From positions 2,936,501 through 3,000,500 of the forward strand of contig OX365952.1 of assembly GCA_947247005.1 (NCBI GenBank): a stretch of 64,000 nucleotides of DNA, written 5' to 3'. Origin of the DNA: Spisula solida (lineage: Eukaryota > Mollusca > Bivalvia > Venerida > Mactridae). Below, piece by piece: positions 28,701-43,700 of the stretch (position 1 is its first letter; every line of letters starts with the position of its first letter). Made by a program: the position numbers and the translations under genes. The notes under the pieces are model-generated. The model was not told the DNA's origin. It was given only the letters and a program-made list of their open reading frames with translations, and did no database searches.

Positions 28701-31700
28701 TATACAACCATCCTTTGGGGAACCTGTATAAACAATTGAGTCGATACATTTATATAAGGAAATGGGCTGCAAAAAAATTGAGTAGGGGCCATTTCGATGG
28801 GTAGGTAGCGTTACCGCAAACAAATACTTTTGTAAGTATGGTTTACCTTCAGAAAGTCGTTCACAGTAGACACAATTGTTGTACAAGATTTCTCAATAGG
28901 GTAACCATATATTCCCGTACACAGGGCAGGAAATACTATAGATCTCTGCTTTCTTTTCATTGCCTTCTGCATACAATTTGTAACCGTAGTTTGTAACAGT
29001 ACTTCCTCGCCTTGATGTCCCCCATTCCAGTTGGGCCCGGCAGCATGGGCTACAAATTTACATGGCAACTTTCCAGCACTACTCACAAATACATCGCCAC
29101 AATCAAGCCGGCCTTTATGTTTTATTCGTGCATCACACTCTTTCCCTATCACTTTTCCACCTAAAATATAACAGTTATAGCTCTAGAACTTATTTTACCT
29201 CACTTTTGCACATATTATTTTGTGCGCCAGAAGCATTTACTGAATATCAGTGAATTTTACAAACAAACAAGCTAGTGCATTTGTATAATAGTATCCGTCA
29301 TGAGTTGTCTTTGGAGATCAACATTTAATTCTTAACAAGACTACTTCAATAAACGCTTATGCCCCCTGTGGAAGCCTTGTCTATAAATAAGTCCAAAATT
29401 AGGTCAAGGTGAAGGTCAAAATGGGGTTAGGTGATACAGGTGTGTGGAGAGTGTTCATATACAACATCCATGCAAGTATAAAAGCTTTGTAGCAAGCCAT
29501 ATTAATGCTAGAAGAAACGGTCAATTTGGGTTAACCAGGACGGACGGACGAACGAACGAACAAACGGACGGACGGACAGGTGCATCACTATATGCCTCCC
29601 GATCTATCAATACGGGGGCATAAAAAGACCAGAAAACATAGGTTATTATGTGAGTCTTTGGCAATTTCAAAGACAATGGGAGGTAGATTCTTTTTATCAC
29701 ATGACCCTACTAGTGGCCAAGTTAAAACCAATTTAAAGCAGCACTGCTACATTATTGTGCCAAAATGGTCTGGTGCATAATTTGTGCTCACATGATAGAT
29801 AGTGATATTGTTGTGATAATAATTTTATCACATTAATACTGTGATCCTCCATGTGAGAACAAATGACGGAACAATGTTCTCCAACACGTGTGATAACAAA
29901 TGTGTGACATCACCAGATTTTCGGCCCGAAAATGTAACGTCGTTGGCTTAATTTAAACTCCTTATTTCTGATGTTGTTTTGAATCAGTAACTGTGTTTAT
30001 GTGATAAAAAGGATCCACCACTCGTTGTCTGGGATCAAAATTTCTTAAACTTGTCATAATAATAACCTGTGTTTTCTAGACTCGTTTAAAAAATGTTGAT
30101 CTCCAAAGACAACTCATGACAGATCCTATGTATCTCAAATTATTATTCTGAACATAGAATCTGCATGAAATTTCACCTTGAAAATAAAATATTGTATCCA
30201 GTGTTTGATTGGGAAAACTCATGTATTTTCATATAATATTATATGTATGTTCCGCCGGCTGCGCATATACCCCCCTCCCCTCCCTTCCCTTGATCAATAT
30301 GTTGCAAGCGAGCTGTTACATATATTATACAGGGTGTTAAAAAAACGTGTTCTCAGTGTTAAAATTTCAATAGTTTATTTTTCTGACATCAGGAGAATGT
30401 AAAATGTTCAGGTTATTTCAAGAGGGTTCTACCATTGCTTTAATGTTTTGAGCATTCAATTAGAAATTAAAATTGCACACCGCGTACAAAAGTCAGATGA
30501 AAGTTAGTATGAATTTAAATTTTGAAAACAAACTTTTTTAACAGGCAGAGAAGTGGATCAAACTGGAGACCTTTCATTACCAAAGCCCAAGCCCTACCTC
30601 TAGGCCACTGCTCCCCAAAGAATAGACTGACTTACCTTTATCACTTATAACCCTTGCTAATCCGCCTCTATGTGCTAATTCTTTGTTAGCAGCATTGACC
30701 AGCACATCAACTGTCAGCTCAGTAATATCCCCTCCAAATACAACCAGCTTGAAATCAAATCATACAAGTATCATTATACACGTGGTGCTACACACTCATG
30801 TACATTACAATCTATTCTAAATTAAATATAAGTATTATAATGCAATGATACACATTTCGCTGGCTTAGAGTACTACTTATGACCTTATAAGATTTTGCAT
30901 CTCAAGCCGCTTCTTATGAGCCTTTTCTATGAAAATTGGAAGTGGTCATGTTGACCAAACTGAAGTTGAAAAAGCTTGTTTTTCCGCAGGTAAAGTGTAG
31001 TTTTCAGACAGTGCTTTCTTGTTTTCTCAAAATATTGATTTTGTACTTACAACCTTCTATTTCTAAGCCAGCGATTTGTGCACTACTTATTTAGGATTGT
31101 GAACCAAATGTCATGTACCACTAATTCAAAGTTAGCTTGATATGTACAAATGTAACAATTATATTATTCTTGTCAATAACAAACAGGGCTAACTCGATCA
31201 TGGTGCCCAAAACACACATGAAATAACTGTATTCTATAAAATGTAATAAATATTGTAACCTTAGCTAACATACATCTAAAAATTATACCAGCTAGTATTA
31301 AATATAGTTAGGCAAAAATCATCACAGTGCTTAATGTACATGTCCAGCTTGGTAATCTATGAAAGTTTCTAGAAAATTGTAGGATTTCAGTCAACAAGAA
31401 TGCATCTACAGATGGACAGGCTGAATCCAGTATACAACCACTTACAGCTTGTTGTGCAGAGTGTGTATAATCAACAAAACAATGAAGTATAAGAACCTTT
31501 ACTCCTGTTGAATGATGAGCTTCGGCACAACAAGTCAAATGATCAAACTTTGTTAGCGTAGTTAGTTTTTTCTCCGTGGAACTTTTATTCCCGCTAGATT
31601 TCGACATATCAATGTAACACGGTACTTGCTTCTCCACCTTAGTCACACATTCCTTGCCTTTACTGCATGCCAAGTATTGACCTATCCGCTTGTGTTTGAG

Positions 31701-34700
31701 TGTATGTTGCTTAGCAACCATTCCATCTTGTAGTGTTTGAATCATTTTCTTTCCCTCTCGAATTCCTTCAGTTGTACCTATAATGATAAGTGACGGGTGA
31801 AAATAATAAGTTCATACTATAATAAGTTCATACTTATTTATTTTAGGTCTATCGTGAAACAAATTTTTACAAATAAGATAAATCACTCTGAAGACCTCAT
31901 TCCTGATGGTATTCGTCATGGGACACATTATCCTTCACATAGTGTTAATCTATCAACCTGTACCTCACTTAGCTCTGAATAAAAATACATATTTTTATAA
32001 TTAACATGATAAGTATGTAAACACTTTATACCACAGGTGCTCGACATGTTAATATCACCCCCATGGTCCTCTCTACAACCCAACAAAACAAGAGCCGTCA
32101 AAGACGGTTAATGCTCCCCGTGGGATGTGTGTCACAGAAAAAATGCTCAAACAAGTCAACTGGGTTTTAGTATATAGTTATAGTGCAAATCTTCCAAGGC
32201 ATAACTGTGTGAATAATCAGTGAACCGGAACGTGCCGACGATATGCACATTTCCACTTGGTAGTGAAGCTATCCATGAAGTTTTATTAAGATCTAAGCAG
32301 TGGTTCTTGAGAAATAAAGCGGACAAGAATTTATAGTGCAAATCTTCCAAACAACATACTGTGTGAATACCCAGCGAACTGGAAAGTGCCGACGATATGC
32401 GCATCTCTGCTTGATAGTGAAGCTATCCATGAAGTTTCATTAAAATCTGAGCAGTGGTTCTTGAGAAATAGCGCGGACAAGAATTTAGTATATAGTTATA
32501 GTGCAAATCTTCCAAGGGGCATAACTGTGAATAATCAACGAACCGGAACTTGCCAACGACATGCACATCTCCACTTGATAGTGAAGCTATCCATGAAGTT
32601 TTATTAAAATCTGAGCAGTGGTTCTTGAGAAATATTGCGGACAAGAATTTATAGTGCAAATCTTCCAAGGGGCATAACTGTGTGAATAATCAACGAACCA
32701 GAACTTGCCGACGATATGCGTATCTCCACTTGATAGTGAAGCTATCCATGAAGTTTTATTAAAATCTGAGCAGTGGTTCTTGAGAAATAGCCCGGACAAG
32801 AATTTATAGTGCAAATCTTCCAAGGGGCATAACTGTGTGAAAAATCAGCGAACTGGAACGTGCAGATGATATGCGCATCTCCAATCGGTAGTGAAGCTAT
32901 CCATGAAGTTTTATTAAATTCTGAGCAGTGGTTCTTGAGAAATAGCCCGGACAAGAAAGTGCGACGGACGGATACTTCAGCGACTATATGCTCCCCAAAT
33001 TTCTTCGGGGAGCATAAAAATCAGATCTCTATAAACTGTATAGAGATCTGAATTTATTTGTTTACTTTTTTGTTGGGTTGTAGAGGGGACCATAGGGGTC
33101 ATATCTACATGCCGAGCACCTGTGATTTATACAAGCAACAATAATTTTGCATTGAGTGACCTTGACCTAGAAACTAGTCATCGTTTCCGGGCACCAAACA
33201 AATGATCATGACTGAACTGATCCTTGATTTGCAAAAATGGTATCAACTTAATATCTTAACTTCCTGTTGTGGTTTTGACCAGGAAACTACGCCTTGTGAT
33301 CTTGACCTTGCATATTATGATTGTGACCTTGAACCTAGTTTAATCAATATAACCACTAATGGCAAAGACTTTTCCGGAATAACGGAAACAAATATTTTTT
33401 TCGGCTTTACCTTCTAATGTTACAGCACCCCCAGCTTGGTCAAGTTCTGCAAGTTTTAAACCTCTATCAATAAGTTTCCTCTTTTCTTTTTCAAAAGTAC
33501 TTTTGGCCACTTGCATGATATATCTCACAATTTCTGGCTTCAGTGACATTTGCTCTTTATACACACTATTGTTAGAAAGGAATTCATGAAGCTCATCGGA
33601 TATTTCATCTTGCAGAGAATCAATGGTATATATTTCCAGTTTCCCTTTTTCTTCCTTAATTTCAATACAGCCTTTAAATTTCTGCCTAAGTGACTTTTCA
33701 GTCACCTTCCATTTTTCTGATTGGATAACACTCACTGCACCCGAGTCCAAGGGAATCGTTATTTTAGCGAGACTTTTCCAAATCACTGATTCAATTTCTC
33801 GGAAATGATTATCTTCCGTTCCGTATATGATCAATTTGTCGACCTTTAAGTCCCAAATGTACAGTAACTCTTCTTCCCTTATCTTATCCTTAATTCTATC
33901 ATGTACTGATTCATTTTGAAGCAATTTCACATTCTCAGCTCCGATGTTGATAGTAAATGGTCTCACAGATTGAAGTTGTTCAAACATATCTATCAAAGCA
34001 TTATCGACCATTTGTTTCGGACCGGCAAAAGTTATTTTACCCTTTTCCAGTGCAATCTCCACCTTCAAACTATCTGTTTCACATTGTTCACAAAAGTCAC
34101 TTGCTAATAGGTAATTCAGTTTCCATTTAGCTAGATCCTTGCTTTTCATCACGGATTCTTTCTTCTGCTTTTCCTTCACTTTGACCTCATTAACAGCACT
34201 TTCAATTTCCTCCCAAGATGTATTAAAGTTATCCTCATCCCCAACCACAGCTATTTCACATTTCACTTTATTAAAAAAAACAGAAACAGACCCACTATCA
34301 GGTACATTAACATTTGCAAGTCCTCCCATTACTTCCTTCCACATGCTTTCATCAACTTTAACCCTTCTAACTTTAAGAACACATGTAAATTTCTTTACTA
34401 TCTCCAGTACATTATCCGACCATGATTTGATTAGGGATTTATGCTTGCTGTCACTCTTCTCAAGGGAGCATTCAACACTAACAGGAGAATCATCCCAAAT
34501 AATGTCCGCAAAACAATCTTTTAACTGTTTTTCGAAATCAGGCCTTCTCTTTGGATTATTTTTCAAGAATTTCAACTTATCTGGGTCAATGTCATCGAGA
34601 ACAATTGGTTCAGGAAACATGCAACTGTCAGATCCGTCAGGAAGTCCCAACATCTCATGGTACGACTTTACACTCACAAGTTGACCGTCTATTCTATGGT

Positions 34701-37700
34701 CACATTTCATGCACACACGACTAACGACTGAAATTCATAATACACAAGTTTTACAAATTACTTCAGTATTAGATGGGTTTTTGACACAAAAACATAATTA
34801 TGACGCCCACAAAGGGCTATACCTCTGGCCAAAAACATACAATCTAAACGTCCTGACAATATGCACAACTATAGGCTTAGTACCAAGTATTTCGGTGAAG
34901 TTTCATTGAAATCTGACAAATAGTTAAGTAAAACTAGGGTGGACAAACTTTGTGACATCAATCCATCCAGCACAAAATCAATATGTCTCGCCCACTACAA
35001 GTGGAATACATAATTAATAACACTGTCAATCACTTTATATTCATATTATCTTTATTTAATGAATTAAGGTAATAGACTTATTTTGGGGATTTATGAATTT
35101 GCAGTTACTGTAGCAGCTTCATGTTTTGAATATACATTTATGTGGATTTATAAATTTGCGAAGAACTCCAATAACAAATAATAGCAAAATAATAAAAGCA
35201 TCCTTAATAATACTTGGAATACAGTACACAAAATTTGTGACAAATGGTAATAATTTCAAAATTTAGTCACAATACAAGAAATATATGTTTTGAAAGTTAT
35301 TGAGCTCTATAGGTTCAACAACAGCAACAAACAAGACTGCGTTCAATAAACGCTTATGCCCCCTGTGGAAGCCTTGTCCATAAATAAGTCTAAGTCCAAA
35401 ATTAGGTCAAGGTGAAGGTCAAAATGGGGTCAGGTGATACAGGCGTGTAGAGAGTGTTCATATACAACATCCATGCAAGTATGGAAGCATTGTAGCAAGC
35501 CATAATGATGCTAGAAGAAACGGTCAATTTGGGTTAACCAGGACAGACGGACGAACCGACAAACGGACGGACAGGTGAATCACTATATGCCTCCCGATCT
35601 ATCGAAACGGGGGCATAAAAACAAGAGGGCCCTGAATCGCTCATGGGAGTGCCATTTCCCTATAGATATGGAAGCATGAACAAAGCAGTTTTTAATTTTT
35701 TTTCAATATAGCAATTGGCCCAATGGTTTCAGACGAGATGTTGTTACTATTATAATAGAATGAATTGTTGATGGACACACTGACTGACAACGAACGAAGT
35801 GTAATCCTAAAAGCTCACCTTGTCACTATGTGACAGGTGAGCTAAAAATCAAAAGAATAGGGCTGATATTCACAAAACATCTTGAGAGAAAACTGAAATA
35901 TTTTGACTTAAGCTAAAAACCTGAGCTGCACATAATTCTCGCGAAACAAAGAATAACCCATGTTTTCTATATGATTTTTCTAGCTCTTAACATAATGCTT
36001 CTTAACTATGTAAAAAAATTATAATCTTCATTTTCCTGTTTAGCTGATACTCTTAAGGAAATTTAAAGATTTTAAGAAAATTCTAAGATTTATCTTAAGA
36101 TACAACCCCAGAATATTTTACCTGAAGATTCTGTGAATGTTATTATACAATACTGGTTACTCGGATGAAGGTCCGTACTGTCCACTTCCCCGGCAAATTT
36201 ATTATGACGTGTGTTCTCGAAATACAGAGAAATACTACTTTCGGTCACATCATCAGGGAGGTCAGTCACAATGATGGAACAGGTGATAGGAACTTGTTGT
36301 GGAATCACATTTATATGGTTGATTTGGAACTTCTTGCATACTTCCACAGTTTTTTGGAAATCTGAAATTTCATGAAGAAATACAGCAACATCAGTAGAAT
36401 TCACAATAAAGAGTTTCACATAACCTTCATTACATTCTGTTCATGGTTTACTGGTGTACCACAGTACCGCCTCCTCGATAGCCTAGTGGTTGAGCGTTCG
36501 CTTCGAGTGCGGGAGGTCTCGGGTTCGATCCCTGGCCGCATCATACCAAAGACGAAATAAAAATGGTACCAGAAATTCCCTTGCTAGACGCTCAGCATAA
36601 AAGGGAAACTGGCTTCTCTTCTCTCATACCCTCGTGGCGATGGATTACATCAGGAATGAGGTGTCGAGAGTGATTAATATAAGTTGGAAAAACTTGTTTC
36701 ACAATCGACCTTAAATAAATTAGTATAAACTAAACTAAAAACTACATCAACCATATACAGCACCAATATTGTTTAATACCACATAACCATAGGCACATGG
36801 AGTCAAATTATCTGAGTCAAAATTATCTGAGTGTACCCTATATAGAGAGAGGGTTTGGCAGCGTCAATGTTTAGCGGCAAGGATATGACGTTACAGGAAC
36901 TAGTATCCGTGTTTGCTGTGACAACTGTAGAACAAGAGGATCATAGATCCTTGGGCGCTCACCTGCTAAACATGGCCTTTGAACTTGACCTTAAGGTCAT
37001 CAAGATAAACATATTGACTTTACTTGATGAAGGTTAAAGCAAAACTGAGGCCTCCAGAGTGTTAAAAAGGTTTTGCTATTATTTGACATATTGACCTAGA
37101 TTTCATTGAGATACAACTACTGACCAAGTTTGGTGAAGATGACAGCAAAAATGTGGCCTCAAGAGTGTTAACAATGTTTTGCTATTATTTGACCTTTTGA
37201 CCTAGTTTTTGACCCAACATGGCCCAACTTCGCATTTGGCCTAGATTTCATTTAGATACAACTACTGACCAAGTTTGGTGAAGATCAAAGCAAATATGTG
37301 ACCGCCACAGTGTTAACAAGGTTTTCCTACTATTTGACCTTTTGACCTAGTTTTTGACCCCACATGACCCAACTTCGAAATTGACCTTAAGGTCATTAAG
37401 ATAAACATTTTGACTTAACTTTATGAAGATTAAAGCAAAAATGTGACCTCCAGAGTGTTAACAAGGTTTTGCTATTATTTGACCTTTTGACCTAGTTTTT
37501 GACCCCACATGACCCAACTTCGAACTTGACCTTAAAGTCACCAAGATAAACATTTTGACTAAACTTCATGAAGATTAAAGCAAAAATGTGACCTCCAGAG
37601 TGTTAACATGGTTTTCCTATTATTTGACCTATTGACCTAGTTTTTGACCCCCCATGACCCAACTTCAACCTTGACCTAGATTTCATTGAGATACAACTAC

Positions 37701-40700
37701 TAACCAAGTTTGATGAAGATCAAAGCAAAAATGTGGCCTCCAGAGTGTTAACATGGTTTTCCTATTATTTGACCTCTTGACCTAGTTTTTGACCCCACAT
37801 GACCCATATTCGAACTTGACCTATATTTCATTGAGATACATCTATTGACCAAGTTTGATGAAGATCAAAATTGAGAGTGCTAGAGTGGTAACGGTGAAAA
37901 AGCTAACAATCACAAAAGCTCACCTTGCCACTTTGTGGCAGGTGAGCTAAAAACTGGGTATAAGCTTTCAAAACGTCATATCCGATGCGGCTAAACATGG
38001 CCACTGCCCAATGTTCTCTCCATATAGGGTATACTCAGATAAGTTTGACTCTGATAATTTGAAACCATGTGCCTATGCACAAAAACACGAAAATCACATC
38101 TAGCATTTAAATACTGTATTACCATGACAATAATAATAATAATAACGACTTTATTTATTGTGGATTACATATTTGACAGTTATATCAATTTTCAATATGG
38201 TCCACTGAAAAAAAGAAACAGATTAACAACAACATAATAAATAAACGACATAATAAACAAAAACAATGAAAACATACATGTATGTATAGTTCGCCGGAGA
38301 TAACTCTAGACCTACCAATAAACAAACATGCATAATATAAACACTGAAAGGTCGACTGGCCGATTATTGTCAGTGACGATTTAAGAGTATATCACTAAGA
38401 GTGAATATGCACAAGATTGAACAAAATTGAACATTCTACTAGGACACTGAAGTGTAAATGTAGCTACACAGAATTTATCATTGGCAAATGTTTCGGCTTT
38501 CACCAACCTTCATCAAGGTGGAACAATGAAAATGCATTAAGTTGACATTTTTATTTGTAAACAAGGTCAAGAGTTATCATCAGCAGAATCTACATTAAAC
38601 AATGACAACCTGACCTGGCACTGATACCATAATTATAACGATGGCTGCCAAATCTGGTATTTAAACCAAATAACCATGGCAAAGAAATCTGGAACTAATA
38701 TTGTTTAACAACGGCAACAAAATCTTGAACTAACACTGTTTAACCATGGCAACAAAATCTGGAACTAACACTGTTTAACCATGGCAACAAAATCTGGAAC
38801 TAACACTGTTTAACCAGGGCAACAAAATCTGGAACTAACACTGTTTAACCAGGGCAACAAAATCTGGAACTAACACTGTTTAACCATGGCAACAAAATCT
38901 GGAACTAACACTGTTTAACCAGGGCAACAAAATCTTAAACTAACACTGTTTAACCAGGGCAACAAAATCTGGAACTAACACTGTTTAACCATGGCAACAA
39001 AATCTGGAACTAACACTGTTTAACCATGGCAACAAAATCTGGAACTAACACTGTTTAACCAGGGAAACGAAATCTGGAACTAACACTGTTTAACTACGGC
39101 AACGATATCTGAAACTAATACTGTTTAACCACGGCCATGAAGTCTGAAACTAATACTGTTTAACCATGGCAATGAAATCTGGAACTAACACTGTTTAACC
39201 ACGGCAACTAAATCTGGAACTAACACTGTTTAACCATGACAACGAAATCTGGAACTAACACAGTAAACCACGGCAACGAAAGCTGGAACTAACACTGTTT
39301 AACCAGGGCAACAAAATCTGGAACTAACACAGTAAACCACGGCAACAAAATCTGGAACTAATACTGTTTAACCATGACAACGAAATCTGGAACTAACACC
39401 GTTAAACCATGACAACAAAATCTGGAACTTACACTGTTTAACTATGACAACGAAATCTGGAACTAACACTGTTTAACCATGACAACAACATCTGGAACTA
39501 ACACTGTTTAACCATGACAACGAAATCTGGAACTAACACTGTTAAACCATGACAACAAAATCTGGAACTTACACTGTTTAACCATGACAACAAAATCTGG
39601 TACTAACACTGTTTAACCACGGCAACGAAATCTGGAACTAACACTGTTTAACACTGGCAACAGAATTTGGCACAAATATAAGTACATGTACCATATGTTT
39701 GAATAATTAGTATTAACTAACCATAAGGAGATTCAAAGCTGACTAAAGCTTTGCTGTTTGCATGATTTAAGGCTACAGATATAACGGTAGTCTTCAGTTT
39801 GGCTTCCAGGAAGTTGGTGAGTTGTTCCTCAGTTGTGATGTCAGGTACTTCGTCCAGCAATAATTCTGTCTTACTGATGTAGAATGGACGTACGGTAAGA
39901 ACACATCCTTCAACTTTGTGAGGTTTCTTAGCAACCACTGAAGCAACAACTGAAAATCACATATTCAAAGTTATTTCTTTGTTTTGTATTCTTGACAATA
40001 ATCGATGTGTTGCTTGAAATGAAATTGCTTTACAATAATTGCAGCATTTAGCCATGGTCTATGAGAGGGGTTTAGCCATTGTCTATGTCAGGAGTTAGCC
40101 ATGGTCTGAGGAGTTTAACCAGGTCTATGTTAATAGTTAAACCATGACCTAAGTAAGGAGTTTAACCATTGTATATGTGAGGAGTTGAGCCATGATATAT
40201 AGGGAGAAGTTTAGTCATGTTATTTGTGAAGACTTTAGCCATGGACTTCATCAGGAATCTATGTGAGGCTAATGATCTATGTAAGGCTGGTAGCCAAAGT
40301 CTACATGGTGACGTTTTTGGTGAGTTTAGCCAAAGTCTATGGTGAGTTGAACCATGGTTCATGTGATGATTTTAGCCATGGTAAATGGAGACTAGCCATG
40401 ATCTATGGTGAGTAGACTAGCCATGGTATATGGTGAGGAGGCTAGCCATGGTCGATGGTGAGTAGGCTAGCCATGGTATATAGTGAGGAGGCTAGCAATG
40501 GTATATGACAAGTAGGTTAGACATAGTATATGGTGAGTAGGCTAGCCATGGTCTATGATGAGTAGGCTAGCCATGGTCTATGGTGAGGAGGCTAGCCATG
40601 GTATATGGTGAGTAGGCTAGCCATGGTATATGGTGAGTAGGTTTGTCATGGTCTATTGTGAGGAGACTAGCCATGGTCTAAGATGAGTAGGCTAGCCATG

Positions 40701-43700
40701 GTCTATGGTGGAGGCTAGCCATGGTCTATGGTGAGTAGGCTAGCCATGGTATATAGTGAGGAGGCTAGCAATGGTCTATGGCAAGTAGGATAGCCATAGT
40801 GTATGGTGAGTAGGCTAGCCATGGTATATAGTGAGTAGGTTAGCCATATTCTATGGTGAGTAGGCTAGCCATGGTCTATGGTGAGTATGTTTGTCATGGT
40901 CTACAATCAGGAGTTTATCCATGGTCTATGTAAGAGATTTAGCCTTGGTATATTTGAGAGGTATAGCCTTGGTTTATGTGAGAAGTTGAGCCATGGTATA
41001 TGTGAGAGATTAAGCCATGGTCTATGTAAGAGATTTAGCCATGGTTAATGTAAGATATTTAGCCTTGGCCAATGTAAGAGATTTAGCCATGGTCTATGTA
41101 AGAGATTAAGCCATGGTCATTGTGAGAAATTTAGCCATGGTCTATGTAAGAGATTTAACCTTGGCCAATGTAAGATATTTAGCCTTGGCCAATGTGAGAG
41201 ATTAAGCCATGGTCAATGTGAGAAATTTAGCCATGGACTATGTAAGAGATTTAACCATGGTCTATTATGGTAACACAAACCTCTGCTGTTGTAGAATTTT
41301 ATCAGTAAATATCCCCTGTCTGGATACATGTTGAACGAGACCATATCTCCACCACCTGATCGTTTCTGATTCTCAAAGTAATACTTCAATCCATCCACTA
41401 TACAATGTTCCTTAAAGCCTCTCACCTAATCAAATACACAAAATCATATACATTTGAAATAAATTTTTGAAAAATATACGGCGGGCATAATTGGGAATTC
41501 ACTTCACTGGAAATTTTGCTATCCAGTAATGGAATGGTCAATTTCAATTATACCTAAGCTAACTTTTGCAAGAAGATATCTGACCACGTTGTTTGTTGTC
41601 GTATCATGACCTACCCTGAAATTTGCAACCACCCTAAATGTTTTAACAATCAATATTTTCATAATATTCTTATACTTCTCGACAGAAAGCTTCCCTTTTT
41701 TGATATCAAATTTATTTATTAGAAATTCGACAAACAAATGTCCAAACCCTTTTTTCTTGGCATAATACTGAACACAATAATTGCTTTAGTTTGGCTAAAT
41801 GGTGCCACCCTCCCAACAGGAGGTAAAAATCTATGTCACTCTCCCAACAGGAGGTAAAAATCTATGTCACCCTCCCAACAGGAGGTATAAATCTATGTCA
41901 CTCTCCCAACAGGAGGTAAAAATCTATGTCACCCTCCCAACAGGAGGTATAAATCTATGTCACTCTCCCAACAGGAGGTAAAAATCTATGTCACTCTCCC
42001 AACAGGAGGTAAAAATCTATGTCACTCTCCCAACCGGAGGTAAAAATCTATGTCACTCTCCCAACAGGAGGTAAAAATCGATGTCACTCTCCCAACAGGA
42101 GGTAAAAATCTATGTCACTCGCCCAACAGGAGGTATAAATCTAGGTCACTCTCCCAACAGGAGGTATAAATCTATGTCACTCTCCCAACATGAGGTATAA
42201 ATCTATGTCACTCTCCCAACAGGAGGTAAAAATCAAGGTAACTCTCCCGATAGGAGGTATAAATCAAAATTACGATTATTATAAACGTATATTTTCCAAA
42301 TCCCATAAATATAGCCCCTGACAAACCTCAATAGTGTCTGTACTTCCCATATACTCATCAGAGAACTGGCCATCACTGTATGCAGATGTTTGTTCTTCAA
42401 ACGATTCTTCAACGGATTCCTCTCGTGGAGTGGACTGACGTTTCGTAGGATGACGTGTCTCAGGAGTGGACAGACGTCTCTCATAAGTAGCAACATTTGA
42501 CTTAGGAGCAGTGTTACGTCTCTTAGGAATGAGGTGACTTGTGGCAGTAGAGGAGGAATGTGTGACTGGACTGATGCAAAGTGTGTGACCTTCACACACA
42601 CAAGGACGTTTTCCATGTTTATTGAGAACTTGCATAGCATCTGAAAAGATTGTGATTACAGCCATCATCACAAATGGTAAATATTTCCATTTCCATGTAT
42701 ATTAATGATACATGGATATGATTATCAGGTCCATATGCCTTATACCAACTTCTTTTCAAAAATTACTAAAATGATATTTAACACTCGCAACAAATTTAAA
42801 GGGCAGCAACCCAGTGACACAGATTTTTATCTCAGATACTATAGTAATCAAACTTGACCAAGATTTATCATATCTAGTGAGATACAACTTTGTTGAGACA
42901 AAGGGACTAAATGTAATTTATCCAGTCACTTCCGGCAAAATCTGCCTGTTAACAGGGTGCCTGATAAACTTAGCGATAATCGGTCACCTGGTCATGTGAC
43001 TAGTGATAATCCGTCACCTTACCACGTGATCTGACGGACTTCTTCTTATATGAGAGTCGCAGGTTGCAATTCCGTGCTGAGGGTGAGGTTTTCCTATCCT
43101 AAATGAGCTGGTGGTTGATCGGTTATTTTCTTCGTCTTACCTGCGTCTACATGCATCTATCAAGATGTCCGACGTCGTTGTTTATCATGACGTCACGGAA
43201 CGCACGTGACGTTGTGCGCTAGTTAATGAAAGAGTGACAATATAGTCCCGAGTTTGATCCCCTTACTGAGCAGATTAAGCGACTGGATAAATAGAATAAT
43301 AGGTAAGTGCCGTGAATGAAGTAAAAGTTTATCCGGCTCGGCAACGGAAATTATCGGATTCGCCTACGGCTCACCCGATAAATTCCTCCGCCTTGCCAGA
43401 TAAACTTTTTCATCCACGGCACTAACCTATTATTCTCTATATAATTACAAAATTTCCAATAAACAAGTTACCGGCAACACTAGAAAATTTGATGATTGCA
43501 CTTCCTGAATCTGGACCAATATCAACCTTCTCAACATCCAGACGTTTTCCAAACTGTTTCTTGCTTTCAAAGTACATTTCTAAATCATCCTCAGTCACAT
43601 CTTCGGGTAAGTTTTGAACTTGTATCATGTAGTCTAGGGTAAAAACAACATATTGGATTTATAATCACTGTCATATACGAGGGTTGTCCGGAAAGTTGTG

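Noticed and set aside
31797..31982. Plus-strand frame of 61 residues
   Set aside because: Short, AT-rich, within an intron, with no motif or splice support.
34139..34684. Plus-strand frame of 181 residues
   Set aside because: It is a shadow of the large KH-like exon 8.
38676..42262. CRISPR-like arrays
   Set aside because: Units are head-to-tail without spacers, in introns of a eukaryotic gene; these are minisatellites.
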